DNA from: Clostridiaceae bacterium
GTDB lineage: Bacteria; Bacillota; Clostridia; Acetivibrionales; DTU013
Reading direction: 5' to 3'
DNA: 12,214 bases
NCBI GenBank assembly: GCA_012799845.1
Contig: JAAZKL010000152.1
Coordinates: 1 to 12,214 of the forward strand
Shown: positions 5,699-11,996 of the stretch, one piece after another
Layout of the letters: every line of letters starts with the position of its first letter
How positions within the stretch are numbered: position 1 is the first letter of the stretch
The notes under the pieces: model-generated
What the model was told of the DNA's origin: nothing
The model's database searches: none
Seen by the model: only the letters and a program-made list of their open reading frames with translations
Translations under genes and position numbers: made by a program

Positions 5699-7711
5699 TC
5701 ATGCGATCCGGCGCTCGGCTGTTACATCAGTTCTCATCTGCTTCACGATCCTGTAATAAGTCCTCGAAGTGAAGCTATAGCTGAAGCCGTAAAGGAGCGT
5801 GAACAAGCCGGCTACGATCAAACCGCACCTGATTATGAGGCCTGTATCGAACAGTTGCAGCGCATTCAGCATCCCTGCTGTCATGTTGAACCCTGCCATA
5901 GTGTGCAGGAATGCTATGACGAGCGGGGAGTAGAAGACCATAAGGATCTGTTTTCTGATGGTTCCCCGTACTTCTTCGTCGCTCATGCCCACCTTCTGCA
6001 TTATATCGAAGTTATTACGGTCGTCGTACCCTTCCGTGATCTGCTTGTAATACATGATCAGGATCAGGCACATTGCGAATATGATGCTGAAGAAGATGCC
6101 GATAAACAGCAGGCCGCCGTTCATCGTCCGGGTGTCGCGCCTGCCCCCGGTACCGTTTATGACGCTGATGTAACCTGGCTGCGGCTCGCACCAGGCTCGC
6201 ACGCTTTTGGCATAGCTGTCTTTGTCGTTTTCCTGACCTTCAAGATTGAAGCTGATCGTAAGCATGCGGTCATTGTCCGCAGTGCTGCCGAATGCCGTGC
6301 GCAGTTTGTCCATTACATCGATGCTGCTAACGACCATGTAAATTTCCCGGCCGTAGGTGTTATTCGCGGCTTTTCTGGCAAATGCCGCCGAATCCAGCTC
6401 TTTCCTGACATAATATGTCTCCGTGCCCAGGATGACATGATCGAATCCCAGGTCTGCTCCGGTAGAGTATATTAGGATTTCATTATCACCCAGAGTTGCA
6501 TTCGTGTTTTCCATCGCATTGTATTCATCAAGCAGTATCAGCCTGATGGTTTCACGGTCATAGTAATGACTTTCCGGATCCTGCACCGTGAAGACATTCT
6601 CCTTCCGGGTCGTGCGCAGCTTCTGCAAGGTGTATTCGATCCTGTCCGTTATTTTAACATTTGCCGAGTCTGCAAGCTCCAGCAGCTTTTCGTTCAGCCC
6701 GTCCCTGTTGCGGAATCCGGCAGCATTCAGGTTCACCGTGGCGTCGTAGGGGAACTGGAAGTCCTGCATGCCGTCTGAGCCCAGCCACACGGAGAGAGTG
6801 CAAAGGAGCGTGATGATCGTCATGGTGCTGAAGATGCATATGTTGGAAAGGCTCGAAGCGCTCTTTTTCATCCGGTGCAGCATGCCTGAGATGGTAACGA
6901 AGTTTGATTTGCTGTAATATATTCTTCTGTTCCGTTTCAATACTTTAAGAAAAGCCAGCAGCCCCGCCTTGAAAAACTGATGTGTCCCAATGATGACCAG
7001 TGACACAGCCAGCAAGAAATTCAGGAAAATGCTGGAGTCAAGCTTTGAAGTTATGGCGATATTGTAACCGACGCCCAGAAGCGCAAGGCCGGATAAAGCT
7101 GTGAGCCAGAGATGCTTAGGCTCCCTGTCGCCTTTTTTCGGGCTCTTCAGCAAATCATTTGGGTTTGTCCTGAAGACCCGGATTATATTCATGACAAGGT
7201 TAATCCCGTATGCGGCCAGAAAATACAGAAAAGTTTGATAAAAGGCAACGGAACTGAATCCAAAGGATGCGCTGACAGGCAGCGACGAAAGGTTCAGCAG
7301 CAAAAGGAACATCAGCTTTGAAAAGGCAAGCCCGAATACGATGCCCAATATCATGACCGCGCCGAAAATGATTATGGATTCCCACAACATCATTACAGCC
7401 ATGTGCTTCTTGTCAAGCCCGAGAATGCTGTAAAGCCCCAGTTCCTTCTTTCTGCGCTTTATAAGAAAACTGTTTGTATAAACGATGAAGGGCAGCAGTA
7501 TCAGCCCCAGCAACACCTGGCCGACCCGCATGAGCAAGAGTGCATAGCTGCTCCGGGGCAGCGTGAGCATGATGTCATTGGCCAGGATCGATGAGAACAC
7601 AAAGAAAACGAACACAGAGAAACTGCCGGCCAGTATGTATGGAAAGTATGACGCACCGTTCCTGCGGATCCCCATTATTGACAGTTTGGGCAGCAGCAAT
7701 AGTTTATTCAT
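5699..7711 (-). CDS. bceB: Bce-type ABC transporter permease (FtsX-like, 10 TM)
   Basis: The protein has 670 residues, typical for BceB. Hydrophobic segments lie near 23-43, 58-80, 108-130, 155-178, 201-220, 227-247 and 290-310. A large hydrophilic extracellular domain of about 220 residues follows (311-532), and then three more segments near 533-555, 588-605 and 622-645. Ten helices with the big domain between helices 7 and 8 is the hallmark of this family, which senses and removes cell-wall-active peptides from lipid II cycle intermediates and forms a complex with the BceS kinase. FtsX-like stretches are seen after helix 2 (KRRKKELGLYSILGL) and after helix 8 (EGYDDRNNFDIMQKVGMSDEE). The ATG at 7711 overlaps the end of the ATPase gene by 8 bp, indicating translational coupling. 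Which peptide is handled is unknown. Confidence 0.92.
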   Translation of the reverse strand: MNKLLLLPKLSIMGIRRNGASYFPYILAGSFSVFVFFVFSSILANDIMLTLPRSSYALLLMRVGQVLLGLILLPFIVYTNSFLIKRRKKELGLYSILGLDKKHMAVMMLWESIIIFGAVMILGIVFGLAFSKLMFLLLLNLSSLPVSASFGFSSVAFYQTFLYFLAAYGINLVMNIIRVFRTNPNDLLKSPKKGDREPKHLWLTALSGLALLGVGYNIAITSKLDSSIFLNFLLAVSLVIIGTHQFFKAGLLAFLKVLKRNRRIYYSKSNFVTISGMLHRMKKSASSLSNICIFSTMTIITLLCTLSVWLGSDGMQDFQFPYDATVNLNAAGFRNRDGLNEKLLELADSANVKITDRIEYTLQKLRTTRKENVFTVQDPESHYYDRETIRLILLDEYNAMENTNATLGDNEILIYSTGADLGFDHVILGTETYYVRKELDSAAFARKAANNTYGREIYMVVSSIDVMDKLRTAFGSTADNDRMLTISFNLEGQENDKDSYAKSVRAWCEPQPGYISVINGTGGRRDTRTMNGGLLFIGIFFSIIFAMCLILIMYYKQITEGYDDRNNFDIMQKVGMSDEEVRGTIRKQILMVFYSPLVIAFLHTMAGFNMTAGMLNALQLFDTGLIIRCGLIVAGLFTLLYGFSYSFTSRTYYRIVKQMRTDVTAERRIA

Positions 7712-8471
7712 TTTTCATGCCCCCTGTCTGTATGATCGTCAATGCATCGGTTATCATGGCATACATTTCCTCATTGGCCGCGTTGCCGCGATATATCTGA
7801 TGGAATACGCAGCCGTCCTTTATGAACAGCACCCTGCCCGCGTGGCTTGCAGCGTTAATGCTGTGGGTGACCATCAGTATCGTCTGTCCCTCTTTGCTGA
7901 TTTCGGCAAACAGTTTCAGCAGTCTTGACGACGCCTTTGAATCCAGTGAGCCCGTAGGTTCATCTGCGAGCACGATTTTAGGGTTTGTGATCAGGGCGCG
8001 TGCTGTGGCAGTTCTCTGCTTTTCTCCGCCTGATACCTCATACGGATATTTCTGCAATATATCTTCGATCCCAAGCTTTCTCGCCAGCGGCTCCAGGCGC
8101 TGCTTCATTTCTTCAGGAGGCCTCCCGGCCAGGACCAGTGGGAGGAAGATATTATCCTGTATCGTGAAGTTATCAAGAAGGTTGAAATCCTGAAATACGA
8201 AGCCCAGGTTGTCGCGGCGGAATGCTGCCAGCTCGCTCTGTCGGATCGCTGCCAGATCCCTGCCTTCCAGTAGCACCTGGCCGCTGGTTGCACGGTCGAT
8301 GGAGGCCAGTATGTTTAGAAGCGTTGTTTTGCCTGATCCCGATTCCCCCATTATAGCCACATATTCACCTTTTTCGACGGAAAAGGTAACGCCGTTCAGC
8401 GCCTGCACCTTGTTGCCGCCAAGCCTGGTGCTGTAAACCTTTTTGACGTTGTTTACCTCAAGCAGTGTCAT
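7704..8471 (-). CDS. bceA: Bce-type ABC transporter ATP-binding protein
   Basis: This 255-residue ATPase has every expected motif: Walker A GESGSGKT (42-49), Q-loop glutamine 94 (VFQDFNLL), signature VSGGEKQR (146-153), Walker B IVLADE (166-171), D-loop SLD, and H-loop histidine 203 (VTHS). The signature has E where LSGGQ has Q, a tolerated variation in this family. The start is ATG 8471, because GAAAGG at 8486-8481 lies nine bases upstream and the protein then begins MTLLEVNNVKKVY. An upstream in-frame ATG at 8507 has no ribosome-binding site. It pairs with the permease downstream and energises peptide removal. Expression is predicted to be induced by the neighbouring two-component system through the operator at 8744-8759. 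Confidence 0.94.
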   Translation of the reverse strand: MTLLEVNNVKKVYSTRLGGNKVQALNGVTFSVEKGEYVAIMGESGSGKTTLLNILASIDRATSGQVLLEGRDLAAIRQSELAAFRRDNLGFVFQDFNLLDNFTIQDNIFLPLVLAGRPPEEMKQRLEPLARKLGIEDILQKYPYEVSGGEKQRTATARALITNPKIVLADEPTGSLDSKASSRLLKLFAEISKEGQTILMVTHSINAASHAGRVLFIKDGCVFHQIYRGNAANEEMYAMITDALTIIQTGGMKNE

Positions 8472-8520
8472 GGTATTTTTCCTTTCTTTTATTTCAATGT
8501 ATTGCATTGCTGTGCTTGCC

Positions 8521-8671
8521 TATTTGTATCTTTGTGCCTTTATGCCCTTGTGTCTTTATGCCTTGGTATCTTTGTCGCTTTGCTTGTTTGATTGCCTTTC
8601 TTTCGCTTGTTATTTGCCTTTCACTTGCTTGTTATTTGCCTTTCACTTGTTTGTTTGGTTGCCTTTCTTCC
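8521..8671 (-). repeat. 22-bp and shorter repeats forming the bceAB mRNA leader
   Basis: Four units of 22-23 bp lie at 8582-8604, 8605-8626, 8627-8648 and 8649-8671, the middle two being identical. Between 8521 and 8581 shorter TATCTTTGTGCC-like words recur. On the minus strand, the transcribed one, the RNA would be very poor in U, rich in A and G, and contain many AAAGGCA words. It should be largely unstructured. It occupies most of the roughly 236-base leader between the promoter and the ATPase start. Confidence 0.75.
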
Positions 8672-8713
8672 GCTCTTCTGCTTTGATTTTATATCTGTCT
8701 GCCGTTTTATGCC

Positions 8714-8742
8714 ATAATACTGCCTTACATTTCATTTTTCAA
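8714..8742 (-). promoter_or_regulatory. bceAB promoter
   Basis: On the minus strand TTGAAA (8742-8737), a 17-base spacer and TATTAT (8719-8714) make a sigma-A promoter with a predicted start near 8707. The inverted-repeat operator ends one base upstream of the -35, as expected for activation by a response regulator. A further half-site, TGTAAGG, lies inside the spacer (8729-8723). Confidence 0.7.
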
Positions 8743-8743
8743 A

Positions 8744-8759
8744 CTTACATTTTTGTAAG
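8744..8759 (-). promoter_or_regulatory. BceR-type operator
   Basis: CTTACA-N4-TGTAAG is a perfect inverted repeat. The published binding motif of BceR-like regulators is TnACA-N4-TGTAA, which this matches exactly. Its place directly upstream of the -35 and the presence of a BceR-like regulator in the window make the assignment strong. Confidence 0.8.
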
Positions 8760-8997
8760 GAATCCAGGCTAAGGATCAGGGATTCGGGCCAAAGGCCGGG
8801 GATCTGGGCTAAGTGCCAGGGATCTGAGCTAAGTGCCGGGGATTCGGGCCAAAGGCCGGGGATCTGAGCTGGGTGCCGGGGATTCGGGCCAAAGGCCGGA
8901 GATCTGGGCTAAGGATCGGGGATTCGGGCTAAAGGCCGGAGATCTGGGCTAAGGACCGGGGATTCGGGCTAAAGGCCGGGGATCTGAGCTGGGTGCC
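8758..8997 (+). repeat. 20-bp tandem repeat, twelve units, alternating in two versions
   Basis: Twelve gap-free 20-mers follow GGGGATCTGGGCTAAGTGCC. Two versions mostly alternate, GGGGATTCGGGCCAAAGGCC and GGGGATCTGAGCTGGGTGCC types, which gives a higher-order 40-bp unit. The first unit starts at the edge of the BceR operator. It is not in frame with any protein and shows stops. It lies upstream of the bceAB promoter, in the space between the regulator and transporter operons. Confidence 0.92.
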
Positions 8998-9174
8998 GGG
9001 GACCTGGGAAGTAAGGACTGAGGATCCGGGGAAGTAACGACTGAGAAACCTGGAAGTAAGGACTGAGGATATGGGAAGTAGCAACTGAGAATTTGGGGAA
9101 TAAGGATTGAGAATCTTGGAAGTAACAACTGAGAATCTGGGGAATAGCAACTAAGAATCCGGGAAATAAAGGCC
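8998..9174 (+). repeat. 22-bp tandem repeat, eight units, continuing the 20-bp array
   Basis: Eight units (one of 23 bp) follow GAGAATCTGGGGAAGTARSAACT and become more AT-rich rightward. The first one shares its beginning with the preceding 20-mers, so the 22-bp family seems to have grown from the 20-bp family by a small insertion. It ends directly at the inverted-repeat element. Confidence 0.88.
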
Positions 9175-9176
9175 GG

Positions 9177-9319
9177 GTGTTCAGAATTTCAACTAATGCA
9201 TGCAGCTGTGAAATTTTTCATTTACCATAATGCTGTATTGAAACTTTTATGTCACCAAATATTGAAATGTTTCAATAAAAATCGCGAAAAATGCACACAT
9301 TAGTTGAAATTTTGAACAC
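9177..9319. mobile_element. MITE-like terminal-inverted-repeat element, copy 2 (well preserved)
   Basis: The 143-bp element has 28-bp terminal inverted repeats matching at 25 positions (left 9177-9204, right 9292-9319, core AATTTCAACTAATG). It is inverted relative to copy 1 at 342-482. It has no ORF, is AT-rich against GC-rich flanks, and contains a perfect internal palindrome at 9261-9276 (ATTGAAA, two bases, TTTCAAT). It is bounded on both sides by tandem arrays. This fits a non-autonomous mobile element, but no transposase is in the window and the family is not recognised. Confidence 0.65.
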
Positions 9320-9356
9320 TGTAGCTGACAAATATTCAACTAAAGTTTTAATATAC

Positions 9357-9577
9357 AGGTCAGATAAAGTCCAAAGATGCGGGTCAGTTAAAGTCTAAGA
9401 TACAGGTCAGATAAAGTCTAAAGATGCGGGTCAGTTAAAGTCTAAGATACAGGTCAGATAAAGTTTAAAGATACGGGTCAGCTAAAGTCCAAAGATACGG
9501 GTCAGCTAAAGTCCAAAGATACGGGTCATCTAAAGTCCAAAGGCACGGGTCAGCTAAAATCCAAAGGCACGGGTCAG
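9357..9577 (+). repeat. 23-24 bp tandem repeat, nine units, reaching the kinase stop codon
   Basis: Units follow GGGTCAGCTAAAGTCCAAAG plus ATAC. Units 2 and 4 lack one base, giving 23 bp, and the first five alternate AGGTCAGATAAAG and GGGTCAGTTAAAG. The final partial unit GGGTCAG (9571-9577) supplies the TGA stop of the kinase gene on the minus strand (9574-9576). The array therefore begins at the 3' end of that gene. Confidence 0.9.
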
Positions 9578-10866
9578 AAATCATTAGCCGTTTCAAGAGA
9601 AAATCCGATTGTGACCTTTGTGCCTTTTCCTACTTCCGAGGACACTTCGATGGTGTGGGACAGCTTGTCAAGTGTTCTTTTGCACAGATACAGGCCGATC
9701 CCTGTGGACTTTTTGTCCAGCCTTCCATTATAGCCGGTGTAGCCCTGCTCGAATATACGGGGCAGGTCTTCGGGACGGATTCCGATGCCTGTGTCCCTGA
9801 TGACCAGTTGCGCATTCCCGGCAGATATCTCAAGGTATATTGATATGATGCCGCGAGGCGTATATTTCAATGCATTTGAAATGATTTGTCCGAGAGCGAA
9901 CTGTAGCCATTTTTCGTCGGTGACGACAAAACACTCGAATTCCTGCAGGTCCAGGGACAGTTTGCTGTTGATAAAGAGTATTGCGTGTTTTTTAAGAGTT
10001 TGTTTTACGATGTCATACAGGTCATATTTCCTGAACAGGAAATCCGAGGAGATGCTTTCAAGCCTCTGGTAGTACATTACCATGTCGACATACTGTTCTA
10101 TCTTGAAAAGTTCTTCGGACAGCAGTATGATGACAGGCTTGCTTCTGCTTTCATCTGCGCTGATTTTCCGGCTGTTTTGTCCGCTGCTTGCATCGCTGCG
10201 TACTGCTGCAATTGCTATGCTCCCTTCTTCGTTGCCTGTTCCGATGTTTTCAGCGGTTCCATCTATTTTATCTTCACCGGTGCTTACCCCGCGCCTTTCA
10301 TCGTTACCTTCGCCAGTACCTTCTCCGCCTGTTTCTTCGATGCCTGCACCGACGTTTTCACCACTGCTTTGAAGAAGCAGTCTCATGGCTGAAATGGGTA
10401 TTTTTATCTGGTGAGCCCACATTGAATAATAGTCGCTCATGTCTGAGTCCTTCAGGCTTATTTCGGACTTGAGCCGTCTAAGGTCGTTTGCCAGTTTTTC
10501 GATGATAAGATGGTATTGCCGGTCCATAGCACCTGAGGGGGATGGGAGCAACTCAAGCAGGTTTTCTGCATTTCCAATGGCGGCCCGGAAGGCCTCATAT
10601 TTTCTTACGTATTTCAAAAAATCGAAGATTCCGAAGCACAATGCTGAAAAAGCCCACAGAAAAAATGCGTACAGCAGGTTTGACAGGTTTTCCATATGAT
10701 ACAACAGGCAGACCAGGAAGAACAGGAGCATGCCTGCCAGAAAAAAACCAATCGTCCGGCGCCTCTCGCAGATATACTCGCACAGGAGGCGGAGGACCGG
10801 AAGTTTGCCTGCTGAAGTATTTGCTGCTGATGTGTTCATTTCTTTTGGATTTTTCATATCTTCCAT
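9574..10866 (-). CDS. bceS: BceS-like sensor histidine kinase with a large insert in the DHp hairpin
   Basis: The protein has 430 residues, about 90 more than usual for BceS. Two membrane helices (about 39-56 and 64-85) with a very short outer loop mark an intramembrane-sensing kinase, which reads its transporter partner instead of the ligand. The phosphorylated histidine is 152 in WAHQIKIPI. The ATPase domain shows the N box (ISNALKYT, Asn331), G1 DTGIGI (358-363) and G2 GIGLYL (389-394). Between DHp helix 1 (ends near 167) and helix 2 (starts near 246) is a Gly/Glu/Ser-rich low-complexity insert absent from typical relatives. All catalytic motifs are intact, so it may still work. AAGGAG within the end of the regulator gene precedes ATG 10866, and the two genes overlap by one base (TAATG). 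Confidence 0.92.
   Translation of the reverse strand: MEDMKNPKEMNTSAANTSAGKLPVLRLLCEYICERRRTIGFFLAGMLLFFLVCLLYHMENLSNLLYAFFLWAFSALCFGIFDFLKYVRKYEAFRAAIGNAENLLELLPSPSGAMDRQYHLIIEKLANDLRRLKSEISLKDSDMSDYYSMWAHQIKIPISAMRLLLQSSGENVGAGIEETGGEGTGEGNDERRGVSTGEDKIDGTAENIGTGNEEGSIAIAAVRSDASSGQNSRKISADESRSKPVIILLSEELFKIEQYVDMVMYYQRLESISSDFLFRKYDLYDIVKQTLKKHAILFINSKLSLDLQEFECFVVTDEKWLQFALGQIISNALKYTPRGIISIYLEISAGNAQLVIRDTGIGIRPEDLPRIFEQGYTGYNGRLDKKSTGIGLYLCKRTLDKLSHTIEVSSEVGKGTKVTIGFSLETANDF
10135..10365 (-). repeat. Low-complexity repeat-derived insert within the kinase gene
   Basis: The segment encodes residues 168-244. GENVGAGIEE (10362-10333) and AENIGTGNEE (10254-10225) are two copies of one unit 108 bp apart. 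The 30 bases encoding each copy match at most positions. Between and after them are GEGTGEG-like and Ser-rich runs. The period is a multiple of three, so the frame is kept. It resembles the intergenic arrays in kind but not in sequence. Confidence 0.75.
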
Positions 10867-11543
10867 TACTCTCCTTCGATCAGATAACCCAATCCCTTCT
10901 TTGTGTGGATGAAATGCCTGATCGAGACTTCCTCAAGCTTCCTGCGCAGCCGGTTTATATTCACCGTGAGCGTATTGTCATCGATAAAGCATTCATCGTC
11001 CCACAGCCGCTTCATAATTGACTCTCTTGATACAGTTCTTCCGATGTTTTCAAATAGCAACTGCATTATCTTTAATTCGTTCTTTGTAAGCTCGATTTTT
11101 TTGCCTTGATACGTGATGGTTCCGTCAAGGGTGTTGAACATCACTCCCTTGTGCTCGAGCCATGCGGTCTGCTCATTGTATGCGTAGGTCCGTCGAAGAA
11201 GCGCTTCTATCTTGGCTCGCAGGACCTCAAGGTCGAATGGCTTTTGCATGTAATCATCGCCGCCCATGTTTACCGCCATTATGATGTTCATGTTGTCTGA
11301 AGCGGAAGAGATAAACATCACCGGTGTGCGGGACAGCTTGCGGATTTCCCTGCACCAGTGATAGCCATTGTAAAACGGGAGCGAAATGTCCATCAGCACC
11401 AACTGCGGCTCGATTCTGGCAAAACAGCCGATAACATCGTTGAAATCCTCGACGCAGTGCACTTCATAGCCCCAGCGACCCAGATATTCGCGAATGACAT
11501 TTGCGATGACATCGTCATCTTCGACCAGTAATATCTTGTACAT
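10866..11543 (-). CDS. bceR: BceR-like OmpR-family response regulator
   Basis: The 225-residue protein has a receiver domain (1-115) and a winged-helix DNA-binding domain (about 128-223). The acidic pocket is E8-D9-D10, the phosphoacceptor is D52, the switch serine is S79, and K101 is followed by PF. LMDISLPFYNGYHWCREIR (50-68) is very like the WCR signature of BceR proteins. The C-terminal recognition region is NTLTVNINRLRRKL followed by the wing KKGLGYLI. It would bind the TTACA-N4-TGTAA site in front of the transporter operon. The start is ATG 11543; its ribosome-binding site is modest (GGCGGA, ten bases upstream). It is co-transcribed with the kinase. I found no BceR-type site upstream of this gene, so it may be expressed constitutively. 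Confidence 0.94.
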   Translation of the reverse strand: MYKILLVEDDDVIANVIREYLGRWGYEVHCVEDFNDVIGCFARIEPQLVLMDISLPFYNGYHWCREIRKLSRTPVMFISSASDNMNIIMAVNMGGDDYMQKPFDLEVLRAKIEALLRRTYAYNEQTAWLEHKGVMFNTLDGTITYQGKKIELTKNELKIMQLLFENIGRTVSRESIMKRLWDDECFIDDNTLTVNINRLRRKLEEVSIRHFIHTKKGLGYLIEGE

Positions 11544-11858
11544 ATGCTGTTTCCGCCGAGCCCCCTTTTCATTTCCGGGTCATTCCGCATTGCTGCCTGT
11601 GGCAGCGGAAATGCCGCGCATGCAGTGTTTGCTGAATATACTGCGGAATAACCTGCCGTGCAGTGTTACTGACGATGCAATAAATTTTGGTGATGTATGA
11701 TCCATGCTGTGTATAAAATGTTATCATCTATGCCTGAAAAATAAAAGTGTTGAGACTTAACCTATATGATGAGGTTCAAATAACTGTGTCGAACTCGATT
11801 CACTGTGCCGGGTCAATTTAACACGCCCGTTTCTTTTGCGCAAATCAGGCACTGAGTA
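11544..11858. other. Divergent intergenic region between the regulator gene and the esterase gene
   Basis: No gene is supported here. A perfect hairpin, GCTGCC-TGT-GGCAGC, sits at 11592-11606 in the leader of the regulator mRNA. It overlaps an alternative pairing TTCCGC/GCGGAA (11584-11589 with 11604-11609). The stretch 11690-11760 is AT-rich and probably holds the regulator promoter, but I could not fix a -35/-10 pair with confidence. Confidence 0.4.
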
Positions 11859-11887
11859 TTGACAATATCCTGCAACTGGCAGATGAT
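11859..11887 (+). promoter_or_regulatory. Candidate promoter of the esterase gene
   Basis: A perfect TTGACA (11859-11864) is followed after 17 bases by GATGAT (4 of 6 to TATAAT). Transcription would start near 11894, giving a leader of about 100 bases made mainly of short repeats. The -10 is weak. Confidence 0.4.
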
Positions 11888-11892
11888 ATGAA

Positions 11893-11968
11893 GTGAAGTG
11901 GACTGAATTATATTTATGTGAAGTGGACTGAATTATATTTATGTGAACTGAATTTATGTGAACTGAAC
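11893..11968 (+). repeat. 25-bp tandem repeat in the esterase leader
   Basis: Two identical 25-bp units (11893-11917 and 11918-11942, beginning GTGAAGTGGACTGAATTATA) are followed by a shortened 15-bp version (11943-11957) and an 11-bp remnant. The array lies between the candidate promoter and the ATG at 11997. Confidence 0.85.
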
Positions 11969-11996
11969 ATTCCTCAAGAAAGGCAGTGGATCACAA

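Noticed and set aside
5615..6475. 286-codon plus-strand ORF
   Set aside because: It lies opposite the well-supported permease gene, has no family features, and is rich in His/Asp/Ala as expected for an antisense frame.
8443..8772. 109-codon very hydrophobic plus-strand ORF
   Set aside because: The hydrophobicity comes from T-rich sequence complementary to the A/G-rich bceAB leader; it has no ribosome-binding site and covers the promoter and operator.
8929..9150. 73-codon minus-strand ORF in the 20/22-bp arrays
   Set aside because: Periods are not multiples of three, so no peptide repeat is conserved; no start signal.
8758..9577. Possible CRISPR array
   Set aside because: Units are contiguous, with no spacers between them, unit sequence drifts steadily, and no cas gene is present.
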